Below the pieces are notes generated by a model. The model was not told where the DNA came from. It made no database searches and saw only the letters and a list, made by a program, of their open reading frames with translations. From Serripes groenlandicus (taxonomy: Eukaryota; Mollusca; Bivalvia; Cardiida; Cardiidae), in the NCBI GenBank assembly GCA_031761405.1, contig JASEVX010000003.1, positions 20,449,849 to 20,513,848 of the forward strand: a DNA stretch of 64,000 nt, written 5' to 3'. A program made the position numbers and the translations under genes. Shown here piece after piece: positions 33,557 through 45,361 of the stretch. Position 1 is the stretch's first letter, and every line of letters starts with the position of its first letter.

Positions 33557-34720
33557 CAAGAGGCCCATGAGGGCCTATGCTCTACTGGTATGGTTCTTTG
33601 GTCATTTTCAATCCAGAGCATGTATGTATGGTGAAGATCGGATAGTAAATGGAGGCTCTTTTGTGTTCACAAGCTGTATTATAGCAATTTTTACAATTTC
33701 ATGTGCCATAATCCAGTCTTGCATGGGCAGATCTAGCTGGTTTTCAAAAGGAACCAAGCTCTCATCAATATTTAACTACTATCTAAGTTTGGTGAAGATC
33801 AGATAGTAAATGGAGCCTCTATTGTGTTCACATGCTCAATTATAGCAATTTGGACAATTTCAAGGGCCATAATCCAGTCTTGCATGGGTGGATCTGGCTG
33901 GTTTACGAAAGGAACCGAGCTCTCATGGATATCTTACTACTGTATAAGTTTGGTTGAGATACAATCAAAAGTGAAGACTGTATCGTGTTAACAAGCTCTT
34001 TTATAGCAATTTTGACCATTTCAAGGGCCATAATCCAGTCATGCATGGGCGGATCTGGCTGGTTTTCGAAAGGAACCGAGCTCTCATGGATATCTAACTA
34101 CTGTATAAGTTTAGTTGAGATACAATCAAACGTGAAGACTGTATCGTGTTAACAAGCTCTTTTGTAGCAATTTTGACCATTTCAAGGGCCATAATCCAGT
34201 CATGCATGGGCGGATCTGGCTGGTTTTCGAAAGGAACCGAGCTCTCATGAATATCTTACTACTGTATAAGTTTGGTTGAGATACAATCAAAAGTGAAGAC
34301 TGTATCGTGTTAACAAGCTCTTTTATAGCAATTTTGACCATTTCAAGGGCCATAATCCAGTCATGCATGGGCGGATCTGGCTGGTTTTCAAAAGGAACCG
34401 AGCTCTCATAGATATCTAACTACTGTATAAGTTTGGTTGAGATACAATCAAAAGTGAAGACTATCGTGTTAACAAGCTCTTTTATAGCAATTTTGACCAT
34501 TTCAAGGGCCATAATCCAGTCATGCATGGGCGGATCTGGCTGGTTTTCGAAAGGAACCGAGCTCTCATGGATATCTAACTACTGTATAAGTTTGGTTGAG
34601 ATACAATCAAAAGTGAAGACTGTATCGTGTTAACAAGAAATTGTTTACGGACGCACGGACGCACAGACGACGGACAAATCGCCACGACATAAGCCCTTCT
34701 GGCCTTTGGCCAGTAGAGCT
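33557..34720 (+). mobile_element. CAAGAG element, CTCTACTGG family, present in copy 1 only
   Basis: 5' CAAGAGGCCCATGAGGGCCT, TGCTCTACTGGTA; 3' CTTCTGGCCTTTGGCCAGTA, GAGCT. The left flank is CAGGAA, the right flank AAAAATGGACC. Copy 2 reads CAGGAAAAATGGACC at 43975-43986, the empty site. Core: about six units of about 163 bp. Sister element at 27266-28292. Confidence 0.93.
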
Positions 34721-34729
34721 AAAAATGGA

Positions 34730-35430
34730 CCAGTAGTTCTGGCAACTTACTCAGGAAACGTCATAATATAATTGATAAATTGTTAAAAGCGACATAATTT
34801 GTAAACAATTAGACTTAAAAGGCAGATATCAGTAGTTTTTTCCAAGATGTCTGAATTATCACGATTTTTCCTATAAAAAACATCAGATAATTATCTTGTA
34901 ATTTTACAACATGATATACGGTCCGACAAAGAAGTAAATTAGGTTTGTTAATATTTACTGTCCATAGAAATTTCAAGGTAATAATCAATATTTCAAAAAT
35001 AGCCTACAATTATTACTCGGAAAATTGTTCTCAAAATAACATCGTTAGTACATTTGTATCATACTTATTAAATTATTTCTACTTTTTTCCCTTTGTCATT
35101 CTGGTATATATACTGAAATGATATTTTGTAACTTTAGTCTCAAATATATCACTTAAAATTCCCCGGCCATGCATTATAGTTAGAGAAAACTGGCAAATCT
35201 AATATTTGATATGACTAATTCTTTTCCTTATACATTTCATCAGTCATGTGCTATTAATACATAAACCTAAAGTATTGTCATACTTGGAGAAAATTGCAAG
35301 AATAATAGAGCAAAATCAGTGTGGAAAAAAGGAAATGTTTTTTTTTTCAAATGTTTTCCTTTTGCCTCAATTGTTTAAGTCTTCTGCAACAGCTGTGTAT
35401 CATATGTCGTCTGTATCAAGGAGACATATC
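34730..35430. other. No feature recognised
   Basis: Intronic sequence, AT-rich and nearly identical in copy 2 (43985-44685). No element ends found. Confidence 0.5.
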
Positions 35431-35434
35431 TTGC

Positions 35435-35681
35435 TTCAACCCTTTCCCTCATACGACAATTATGCAGCAGACGACTTTGAACATATTTTAATTATTTTGC
35501 CAAAAAATAGAACATCTCTACTATAATTGAATGGATAACCAGAGTATGACTAAAAGTGGAAAACATTGTGGCAAAAGGAGAAATTGTTTGTTTTGAGCAA
35601 GTTCTTCTTTTGTCACTATGCTGTAAAACAGACATCTGCTGCAAAGACGTCAGAAAGCATCTATATGAGGGAAAGGGTTAA
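35435..35681 (+). mobile_element. TTAA element, 230-bp subfamily
   Basis: TTCAACCCTTTCCCTCATAC to CTATATGAGGGAAAGGGTTAA (one base over the usual). Its right TTAA starts the next fragment. Confidence 0.85.
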
Positions 35682-35800
35682 CCCTTTCTTGAATACAGAC
35701 TCCATTCAATTATTACTTTCATATACAGGAATTAACCACATTTATGCCAAGATGTTGTCAAAGTTGTCTGCTGCAAAATTGTTTTCTGTTGGAAATGTTT
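35678..35800. mobile_element. TTAA element, shortened, sharing TTAA
   Basis: TTAACCCTTTCTTGAATACA, then GTTGTCTGCTGCAAAATTGT; the right end GTTGGAAATGTTTGG is degraded. Confidence 0.6.
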
Positions 35801-36071
35801 GGAAGGATGAAGATAGTAGCTTATTTCACAGACACAGACACAAAACAAACTCCAAGTAACCTCATAATTAGTACCTAGCTGGTATTTGATGGAAAGAAAT
35901 CAATTTTCAACACAATATTTTCTGTGTACTTATTCCTGTGCTTTTGTGCTCTTTGAATTGAGAAATAAATACCTCAAACAACCAGAGAAATAAATATCAA
36001 GTCAATATAACCATGGTTACCAAAATGAGAAATTTGTTTTCTAGTGACAAAAACTGACAAGTGACAATGAG

Positions 36072-38790
36072 AAGCAAAAGGGCCATGGAGGCCCTGGATG
36101 GCTCACCTGAATAATGCAATGTAATTTGTCATGCCAACCAAAATAACTTATTTATTTTTACCAATCAACATGGTTTGAAGTAATCTCATCTTGAAGGTCA
36201 ACAAGGAACAAATTTATTTGGAAATCAGTCAGATACTTTCAGAAAAGTTTTTACTATAGCCATATAAGACAAAAAAAGCCCCAACCCTGGTGACCATGTT
36301 TTTCAACCAATCAACATGGATTAAAGGAATCAGTATGAGAGGTCCAAGGAAAATTTCTAAAAAAAATATTTTGAAATCGCCCTATTACTTTCAGAGAAGA
36401 GGATTTTTAAAGTTTTAACAATAGAAATATCTGGTGGACATGTTTTTTCGATCAATCAACATGGCTTGAAGGAATCTGATAGAGGGTCAACCACGAAAAT
36501 AATTTGGAAAACTTCGAAATATTTACTGAGAAGAATATCATTACAAGAATTCACTATATATATATAGCCATATAAGGCAAAACAGCCCCGCCTCCTGGCA
36601 CTGGCAGCTATACTTTTCTACCAATAACAAGAGCTGTCGGAGGACAGCGCGCTCGACTATTCCACCGCTTATTTAAGTTACCGAGATAATGGACTCTAAT
36701 GTAGTTGCATGCAAAACATTAACCACAATTTCTTAGTGGGTGATAATTTGCATTATATGCAGGATAGTGTTATTTAACATGATTATTTTCATAGGTTTGA
36801 TGGTTAGATAGGGTTGTATAACCTTTCAATGGAATGCATCAAGTAGTTACTAAGATATGGACTCTTAATGTAGTTGCACGCAAACCTTTAACCATAATTT
36901 CTAAGTAAAAAAAGGGCAACAATTTGCACCATATACAGGATAGAGTTATCTTAATTGGTTGTGTTTATAGTTGTACAATTGGGAAAGGTTGTATAAAGTT
37001 TCAATACAATTGTTCAAGTTGTTACTGAGATTACACTCTAAATGTAGTTGCAAAACTTTAACCAGAATTTCTAAGTCCAAAAAGGTCCATAACTTGCATA
37101 AAATGCAGGTTGGTAAGGGCTGTATAACGTTTCAATGCAATGCATCAAGTAGTTACTAAGAGATGGTCTCTTTATGTAGTTGCATGCAAAACTTTAACCA
37201 GAATTTATAAGTCCAAAAAGGCCATAACTTGCATAAAATGCAGGATAGAGTTATCATACTTGATAATCTACATAGGTGTGATAGTTGGGTAGGGTTGTAT
37301 AAAGGTTCAATGCAATGCATCAAGTATATACTGAGACGTGGACTCTTAATTTAGTTGCACGCAAAACTTTAACCAGTATTTCTAAGTAAAAAAAGGGCCA
37401 TAACTTGCATAAAATGCAGAATAGAGCTATCATACTTGATAATCTACACAGGTGTAATAGTTGGGTAGGGTTGTAGAAAGTTTCAATGCAATGCAGCAAG
37501 TAAATACTGAGATATGGACTCTTAATTTAGTAGCACGCAAAACTTTAACCAGAATTTCTAAGTAAAAAAAAGTGCCATAACTTGCCTAAAATGCAGGATA
37601 GAGTTATCTAACTTGTTAATCTACATAGGTGTAATAGTTGGGTAGGGTTGTATAAAGGTTCAATGCAATGCATCAAGTATATACTGAGATATGGACTCTT
37701 AATTTAGTTGCACGCAAAACTTTAACCAGAATTTCTAAGTAAAAAAAGGGCCATAACTTGCATAAAATGCAGGATAGAGTTATCTTAGATGATAATCTAC
37801 ACAGGTGTGATAGTTGGGTAGGGTTGTAGAAAGTTTCAATGCAATGCATCAAGTAAATACTGAGATATGGACTCTTAATTTAGTTGCACGCAAAACTTTA
37901 ACCAGAATTTCTAAGTAAAAAAAGGGCCATAACTTGCATAAAATGCAGGATAGAGTTATCTAACTTGATAATCTACATAGGTGTGATAGTTGGGTAGTGC
38001 TGTATAAAGTTTCAATGCAATGCATCAATTAAATACTGAGATATGGACTCTTACTTTAGTTGCACGCAAAACTTTAACCAGAATTTCTAAGTAAAAAAGG
38101 GCCATAACTTGCATAAAATGCAGGATAGAGTAATCTAACTTGATAATCTACATTGGTGTGATAGTTTGGTAGGGTTGTAGAAAGTTTCAATGCAATACAT
38201 GTAGTATTTAAGAACTTGCATGCAAAACCTTAACCAAAGTGTGACGTGGACGCCGACGCCGACGCCGACGCCAGGGTGAGTAGTATAGCTCTCATATTCT
38301 TCGAATAGTCGAGCTAAAAATGGCTTGAAGGAATCTGATAGAGGGTCAAGCCAAGGGACATTTCTACAAAATTATTTGGAAATCAACCGGATACTTTTGG
38401 AGAAGAAGGTTTCAAAAGTTTTAACTTTCTCTCAATTTAGGCAAAACAGCTCCACCCCCTGGCGGCCATGTTTTTCAAACACCAATTAACATGGCTTGAA
38501 GGAATCTTGATAGATGGTCACCCAAGGAACATTTCTACAAACTGTTTTGAAAACAGGTCAACCAGTTTGGGAGTAGTTTTCAATTCATTTCTTTTGCCAT
38601 GGAAACCAGAATACTACATATTCAAAAATATTTGAAGGAACTTTAGTGTGATCATTGAGAGGAGGCTTTCTGTGAATTTTCATCTCACTTGACCAACTGG
38701 TGACAGAGGAGAAGAAATTGACAGACGACACATGCCGGACAAAGGGTGATCGCAATAACTCACATTGAGTACTTTAGGCTTAGGTGAGCT
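36072..38790 (+). mobile_element. CAAGAG-type element, CTCACCT family, split by a nested element
   Basis: 5' CAAAAGGGCCATGGAGGCCC with GGCTCACCTGA; 3' ACTTTAGGCTTAGGTGAGCT. Body units carry CCAATCAACATGGTTTGAAG and AGAGGGTCAA. The nested element 36628-38315 sits between GGCAGCTATACTTTTCTACC and ATGGCTTGAAGGAATCTGAT. The uninterrupted version is 45362-46255. Confidence 0.88.
36628..38315 (+). mobile_element. CAAGAG element, CTCGACTATTC family, present in copy 1 only
   Basis: 5' CAAGAGCTGTCGGAGGACAG then CGCGCTCGACTATTCC; 3' CTCATATTCTTCGAATAGTC then GAGCT. GCTCGACTATTC/GAATAGTCGAGC are perfect subterminal inverted repeats and ATTCTTCGAAT a 3' hairpin. Core: about nine units of about 175-180 bp with AAAAGGGCCATAACTTGCAT and GATATGGACTCTTAATTTAG, then GACGCCGACGCCGACGCC. 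Copy 2 has only an A-run at the site (45917-45921). Confidence 0.95.
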
Positions 38791-38829
38791 TAAAACATTA
38801 GATTTTACAGTGACAAGGGTTTAGTGACG

Positions 38830-39029
38830 NNNNNNNNNNNNNNNNNNNNNNNNNNNNNNNNNNNNNNNNNNNNNNNNNNNNNNNNNNNNNNNNNNNNNNN
38901 NNNNNNNNNNNNNNNNNNNNNNNNNNNNNNNNNNNNNNNNNNNNNNNNNNNNNNNNNNNNNNNNNNNNNNNNNNNNNNNNNNNNNNNNNNNNNNNNNNNN
39001 NNNNNNNNNNNNNNNNNNNNNNNNNNNNN
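38830..39029. other. Assembly gap of 200 N
   Basis: Exactly 200 N, a placeholder length. The sequences on its two sides are the ends of two contigs covering the same locus. Confidence 0.98.
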
Positions 39030-39161
39030 ACAATCTTTCAAACTCTTTCCAATAATTAAACCACTCATTTATGGAAGGTGAATTGTTTCATGATTATTAG
39101 ACACAAATGTTTCAAAGTCAGTCTGCTGCAGAGGTGTGGATGGGACTGTGGGTAAGGGTTT
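39030..39161. mobile_element. TTAA element cut by the contig edge
   Basis: Right part of the 28550-28775 element in copy 2, with several indels. Confidence 0.7.
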
Positions 39162-39292
39162 ATGGGTCTGCTGTTGCAAGGCAACAAGACACCGAAATCG
39201 ATAAATGCGGCTCATAAAGTATCCCTAATAGAGCAGAGCTCTAGATAAGGGGCGTATTTTTACGTTCTAAAATCCTTATTTGACCCCTCTAA

Positions 39293-39400
39293 CCCTATGT
39301 TATTGGTACTCTAAAAGAATCGTCTCGAGATGACATTTTTTTTTTAGTACATTGAGGAGCGTCTCAAAGAGACGATTCTTTGAGTACCCACACCATAGGG
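39293..39400. mobile_element. Foldback repeat, second copy
   Basis: Counterpart of 28904-29009, with an extra AGC and one lost T in the right arm. Confidence 0.75.
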
Positions 39401-39604
39401 CTTGTTTTAATAATAAGAGAGAAATTGTTAGGAAACAGATGCTAAATACACCCCTCCTCATCTGGACCTCGGCTTTAGAAATCTCTCCCCTTGCTATGCT
39501 CATGTTGTCGATTTTTAAATTTTAATAAATCACAAGCTAGTGGAAGAACTAATAATATATATATAATATCTTGGAATATTTTTACAAGTCCTGGTTTTGA
39601 AGGA

Positions 39605-39721
39605 GATGAGCAGTACAGGAAATGTGGACAAAGGAGAAATGACTCAAAATCTTTCTCCTTATCCCACAAAATTTACACAAGTGGTTGGCTGCTGCAGACA
39701 TCTCTGTTTCAGGGAAAGGTA
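39605..39721. mobile_element. TTAA-element fragment, second copy
   Basis: Counterpart of 29205-29321. Confidence 0.55.
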
Positions 39722-39758
39722 AAGAAAAGTGGTGTAAATTGAGCCCTGATAAGTCAAT

Positions 39759-39944
39759 TTTACTCCTGTGCATCTTCATAGCTTTCTTTATCTTCCCCCA
39801 TTTATCAAGCCTCAGCCTCAATTTCTTCTGAGGTTGTCCTCCAGATCAACGACCCTCTTCTCCAGTAATTCAATTTTTTTATCAGTTTTTTGATGATTGT
39901 CTTTAAATCAATTATGTCTTTCACATTTTTTCAGCATCAAAACC
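39759..39944 (-). pseudogene. Second assembled copy of coronin exon B, frame broken
   Basis: Same acceptor (TTTGTAG at 39951-39945) and stop context as 29358-29537, but with several small indels: a 6-base expansion at TCTTCCCCCATTTATC, an extra T in AGGTTGTCC, and lost bases near ATCAGTTTT and TTTCACATT. The reading frame is destroyed. These lie in a stretch with similar indels in noncoding sequence, so they are more likely consensus errors next to the gap than biological decay. Confidence 0.75.
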
Positions 39945-40157
39945 CTACAAAGAAACCCAAGAGAGATCAGGATTAATAAGGGTGACAATATTTGAATAAG
40001 ATGTTTACAATATTTGCAGATATATTTTTATCAGATATAGCTATAAATGAAATTGTTTGTGATTAGGTTACCTTTGCTATTAATGTAATTAAAAAAATGT
40101 TTGCAAAATAGCAGATAACAGTTGGACTTCCATGTGACAAATGCAGTTCCTACATTT

Positions 40158-40409
40158 TTAACCCTTTCCCTCATACAAGACGCTGTTCTGTCGACTCCGA
40201 CGCAGACGTCATTTGAAAACATTGTGACATAAGAAGAAATATAGAAATCTAACTATTAAATAGGCATTGAAAACATAGTGACAAAAGAAGAATTTTCTCC
40301 TTTTGCCATAAAGGTTTTCCACTTTTAGTCATTGGTTATCCATTCAATTACAGAGATATCAATTTTTTGACAAATATGTCAAAGTTTCTTGTATTTGGGA
40401 AAGGGTTAA
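40158..40409 (-). mobile_element. TTAA element, second copy
   Basis: Counterpart of 29748-29998. Confidence 0.78.
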
Positions 40410-40637
40410 AGACACAGTTTGATATCATAAGTGATATATTATATTTCAATTGCATTTTTTGCAATTTTTATACAATATACCCAGTGAAATTGAGAAAATT
40501 ATGGATGGGTCTTTAATCAAAATAAAGATTAATCAGAATTAATTAAATAGATAAAATGAAGCTATCTCGTACAATGAGCTGTGACAGGCGAAGTGTGGTC
40601 TTCTTGCAAACACACATTTTAAACATTAAGCTATCTT

Positions 40638-40872
40638 TTAACCTTTTTCCACATGTATCTGGACACATCTGTACCAGCAGACAACCTTTTGAAAACAATT
40701 GAGACAAAAGGAAAAAAATGCTCATAAACAAGCAATTTCGACTTTTGCTGCAATGTTTTCACCTTTTTTTTTTAAGTAATTATACTTTCACTTATAGTGA
40801 AATTCCATGTTTTCGCATCATGTGTTTCATAGTCATCTGCTGCAGTATTTTTCTGTATGTGGGAAAGGGTTC
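40638..40872. mobile_element. TTAA element, second copy
   Basis: Counterpart of 30230-30462, with scattered single-base indels. Confidence 0.72.
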
Positions 40873-41385
40873 ATGAAAGTAATAGATGTATAACCCCACT
40901 TGTTTATGCCAACATAACTTTGATGCCAAATCACAGGGTTAAGAGACCAGATACCCAGATGCAGTTCCAAGTAAAGAATCATGAATGCACTGTTTTTACA
41001 AGAATATATTTAAACAATCTAGGAAAATTCCAACCTGTAAAGAGATATACATGTATATGTAAAACAATAGATGTTGGTGAAGTTGGGTGACATGAGCATG
41101 GGACTATTCTATTCATAAAAAACATGCAAACAATAAAGAATTGGAAAAATAGTAAGGTTTAAAATTAGTTAAAACAAACTTCGATCCTTTTCCACATCAA
41201 TCTACCATATAACTGGTTCTTGCATCAGTTAACCAGTGTTAGCATTGAAGAACACCCCCTAAATTAGCATATCTTGTTTAAAACAATATAGTTTTCACTT
41301 CAATTCAAAGTTGCACAGATAAACGTATATCCGTAGTGCTATCCATATTTTATGACCTTTAATTTGGATGAGGCAATACACGGAG

Positions 41386-41617
41386 TTAACCTTTCCCACA
41401 TACAACAAATCTACAGCAGCTGAATTTGAAAACATTTTGGCAAAAATATGGTACCTTTCCCTATACATGAACTATAAATATTGAAACAAATATGATCATT
41501 GTGCCAAAAGGGAGAAACTACTCATTATGAGCAATTCTCCTTTTCTAACAATGTTTCCAAAAAGTTATCTGCAGTGGATGCGTCAAATAGGGGGCGTCTG
41601 TAGTCGAAAAAGGATTC
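41386..41617. mobile_element. TTAA element, second copy
   Basis: Counterpart of 30978-31204. Confidence 0.68.
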
Positions 41618-41999
41618 AACCTTATATAATCCCTTTTTAAACATTGTAGCAAATTGAAAGAGATTACTCAATAATATTTTAAGCGCTTTCCCAATAATTA
41701 TACTTTTATAAATTAATAGAGGTTATCCATAATTATGCATATCATGTTTCCAAAATTACCTACTGCAGTTTAAATATGAACATCAAAATGTAATAATCTA
41801 AATGCTTTACTCTTACCCCAAACCTAACACGCTAGGCAATATTATATAGTGTTATAATATTAGTAAATATCTATTCACCATCAACTATCTTAAGAACACC
41901 ACAAGCAGGTCTGGTGTCAATATCATCTATTTTATTAAGTTCTAGAATAGCAATTAATAAGTCAAATGTTGCGTGAAAAATTAATTAATGCATGATCAA

Positions 42000-42183
42000 G
42001 CTATCCCTTTCCCTCATATAGATGTTTTCTGACGCCTCTGCAGCAGACGGCTTTTTGAAATCATGGCGACAAAAGAAGAAATTGCTCAAAACGAGCAATT
42101 TCTTCTTCTGTCACCATGTTTTCAACTCTATTCAATTATTGTACTTTCATTTATGTGATTTGCTGTATGTGGGAAAAGGCTAT
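42000..42183 (-). mobile_element. TTAA element, second copy
   Basis: Counterpart of 31583-31768 and identical to it over the hairpin and both ends. Confidence 0.75.
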
Positions 42184-42271
42184 GGTTCCGAATCTAAACA
42201 AGCCCATTCAGATAAACTATTAGACTAATCTTCAAGCTTTATCTACCTTTTATAGGAGAAACACCGATGAC

Positions 42272-42485
42272 TTAACCCTTTCCCACATACAGAAAATCTG
42301 CAGCAGACTACTTTGAAAACATGGAAAATATCCCTAAACAAAGGTATCATTATTAAATATAATTGAACCATTGTGGCAAATGGAGAAATTTCTCATTGTG
42401 AGTAATTTATTCGTTTTTCACAATGTTTTCAAATGTCATCTGCTGCAGATGCGTCAAAATGTGGCTGCAGCTGGAAATGGGTTAA
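42272..42485. mobile_element. TTAA element, second copy
   Basis: Counterpart of 31855-32068. Confidence 0.78.
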
Positions 42486-42658
42486 ATGCATAATTTCAAC
42501 AAGTCCCTTTCATTAAATATTAAAATGCAGTTAAAATTAGGTCATGTTAAATGCATGGAAAGAATTCACTAAATAAGGGTTTGCATTCCTGACCAAATGA
42601 AAGTAACTTCGAATCCAGTAACTTTAAAATATGGTAGAAACAGATATATTATTCATTT

Positions 42659-42887
42659 TTAATCCTTTCCCTCATATAGACGCTTTCTGACGCCTCTGCA
42701 GCAGACGGCTTTTTGAAAACATAGTGACAAAAGAAGAAATTGCACAAAACGTGCAATTTCTCCTTTTGACACAATGTTTTCCACTTTCAGTCATAGGTTA
42801 TCCATTCAATTATAGAGATTTACCATTTTTAAAAAAACTTGTTCAAAGTCGTCTGCTGCAGAATTGTCGTATGATGGAAAGGGTTAA
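42659..42887 (-). mobile_element. TTAA element, second copy of a 230-bp member
   Basis: Counterpart of 32242-32471; the left end has TTAATCCTTTCCC where copy 1 has TTAACCC. Confidence 0.9.
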
Positions 42888-43149
42888 TGATGACCACATT
42901 CTCCTTGTCCAACAACGTTAAACATTTGATTTTGAAGTTCTATTTTCATCTATTTATTTCTAATCTGGGGATGTTATGACTGAGGGAGGGTCTAAAATTG
43001 GCATATAAGATTATCTACTTCATTGATACAGGTGACCTTTGATGTCAAAGTCTTCAGACAAAAGAACGAATTTTTACTTTTCCTACAATGTTATGTTCTG
43101 TACCAAACCTATATGACTTTTCAGATACAAGTTTTCCAATTCATAAAAA

Positions 43150-43570
43150 TTAACCTTTTCCCACATACAACAGGATCTACAGCAGGTGATTATGAAAACA
43201 TTGAGGCGAAAAACTGGAAGATCTAAATTAAAAGGAATGTATATTGTTTTATGGCGCACCGACAGCTAAGGTCATTTAGCGCGCAATTAAATTTAATTAT
43301 TCATGACCCTGGGTAAACAAACCAGTACTAGGCTAGAAAATGTGCCTTGCCCAAGGGCACTCCACCATGACCGTAGTGCCGCGACTGGGGATCAAACCCG
43401 GGACACCCGGTTTCGAAATCCCCGACGCTAACCACTCGACCACAGCGGATTCCCTAAATTAAAAGTATCATTAATGAATAAAGTTGAAGACATTCTGACC
43501 AAAGGATAAATTGCCTATTAGAATAACTTCCAATTTTGTCAAAAGTCATCTGCAAGTTGGATGGGTTTAA
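43150..43570. mobile_element. TTAA element split by a SINE, second copy
   Basis: Counterpart of 32734-33154. Confidence 0.8.
43235..43453 (-). mobile_element. tRNA-derived SINE, second copy
   Basis: Counterpart of 32819-33037, flanked on both sides by CTAAATTAAAAG without mismatch. Confidence 0.88.
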
Positions 43571-43785
43571 CCCTTTCCCACCTGCAGACGCAATAGCAGT
43601 AGACAACTTTTGAAAACATTGTGGCCAAAGGTGAAATTGCTCATGAGCAATTTCTCTTTTGGCCACAATGTTTTCAACTTTATTTAACAATTAAGCTATC
43701 TTTTATAAATGGAGATTTTTCAGGTTTTAGTCATTCTGTTTTCAAAGTTGTCTGCTGCAGATTTGGTGTATGTGAGAAAGGGTTT
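43567..43785. mobile_element. TTAA element, second copy
   Basis: Counterpart of 33151-33369. Confidence 0.8.
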
Positions 43786-44684
43786 ATAGAAAACAACTTG
43801 TCCATACAAGTACACTAAGCAACATTCTTCCAAAGCAATTACAGACAGTTGTTTGATTGATAAGACGTGGGTTCGATACCCAGCCGGGTCATACCACTTT
43901 AAAAATGGTAGTAATGGCTGCCCTCCTTAGCGCTCAAGATTGTGGGGTTTGCATTACGACTGACTGGCTGCTTTCAGGAAAAATGGACCAGTAGTTCTGG
44001 CAACTTACCCAGGAAACGTCATGATATAACTGATAAATTGTTAAAAGCGACATAATTTGTAAACAATTAGACTTAAAACGCAGATATCAGTAGTTTTTTC
44101 CAAGAAGGCTGAATTATCACGATTTTTCCTATAAAAAACATCAGATAATTATCTTGTTATTTTACAACATGATATAAGAATGACATGACAAAGAAGTAAA
44201 TTAGGTTTGTTAATATTTACTGTCCATAGAAATTTCAAGGTAATAATCAATATTTCAAAAATAGCCTACAATTATTACTCGGAAAATTGTTCACAAAATA
44301 ACATCGTTAGTACATTTGTATCATACTTATTAAATTATTTCTACTTTTTTCCCTTTGTCATTCTGGTATATATACTGAAATGATGTTTTGTAACTTTAGT
44401 CTCAAATATATCACTTAAAATTCCCCGGCCATTATAGTTAGAGAAAACTGGCAAATCTAATATTTGATATGACTAATTCTTTTCCTTATACATTTCATCA
44501 GTCATGTGCTATTAATACATAAACCTAAAGTATACTTGGAGAAAATTGCAAGAATAATAGAGCAAAATCAGTGTGGAAAACAGGAAATGTTTTTTTTCAA
44601 ATGTTTTCCTTTTGCCTCAATTGTTTAAGTCTTCTGCAACAGCTGTGTATCATATGTCGTCTGTATCAAGGAGACATATCTTGC

Positions 44685-44931
44685 TTCAACCCTTTCCCTC
44701 ATACGACAATTATGCAGCAGACGACTTTGAGCATATTTTAATTATTTTGCCAAAAAATAGAACATCTCTACTATAATTGAATGGATAACCAGAGTATAAC
44801 TAAAAGTGGAAAACATTGTGGCAAAAGGAGAAATTGTTTGTTTTGAGCAAGTTCTTCTTTTGTCACTATGCTTTAAAACAGACATCTGCTGCAAAGACGT
44901 CAGAAAGCATCTATATGAGGGAAAGGGTTAA
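44685..44931 (+). mobile_element. TTAA element, second copy
   Basis: Counterpart of 35435-35681. Confidence 0.85.
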
Positions 44932-45050
44932 CCCTTTCTTGAATACAGACTCCATTCAATTATTACTTTCATATACAGGAATTAACCACATTTATGCCAA
45001 GATGTTGTCAAAGTTGTCTGCTGCAAAATTGTTTTCTGTTGGAAATGTTT
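44928..45050. mobile_element. TTAA element, shortened, second copy
   Basis: Counterpart of 35678-35800. Confidence 0.58.
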
Positions 45051-45361
45051 GGAAGGATGAAGATAGTAGCTTATTTCACAGACACAGACACAAAACAAAC
45101 TCCAAGTAACCTCATAATTAGTACCTAGCTGGTATTTGATGGAAAGAAATCAATTTTCAACACAATATTTTCTGTGTACTTATTCCTGTGCTTTTGTGCT
45201 CTTTGAATTGAGAAATAAATACCTCGACCAACCAGATAAATAAATATCAAGTCAATATAACCATGGTTACCAAAATGAGAAATTTGTTTTCTAGTGACAA
45301 AATCTGACAAGTGACAGACCTTTACACATAAGTTCAGTTCTTTAAAAAAAAAAAAAGAGAA

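Larger units (their letters stand above)
28659..38829 (+). repeat. Duplicated locus, copy 1 (left contig end)
   Basis: Collinear with 39030-46294 over its whole length apart from small indels and two large insertions (33557-34720 and 36628-38315), which account for about 2.85 kb of the 2.9 kb length difference. It ends exactly at the gap; the last bases GGGTTTAGTGACG recur at 46282-46294. Contains coronin exon B. Confidence 0.92.

Noticed and set aside
38805..39081. Open frames across the gap
   Set aside because: They consist of N-derived X residues.
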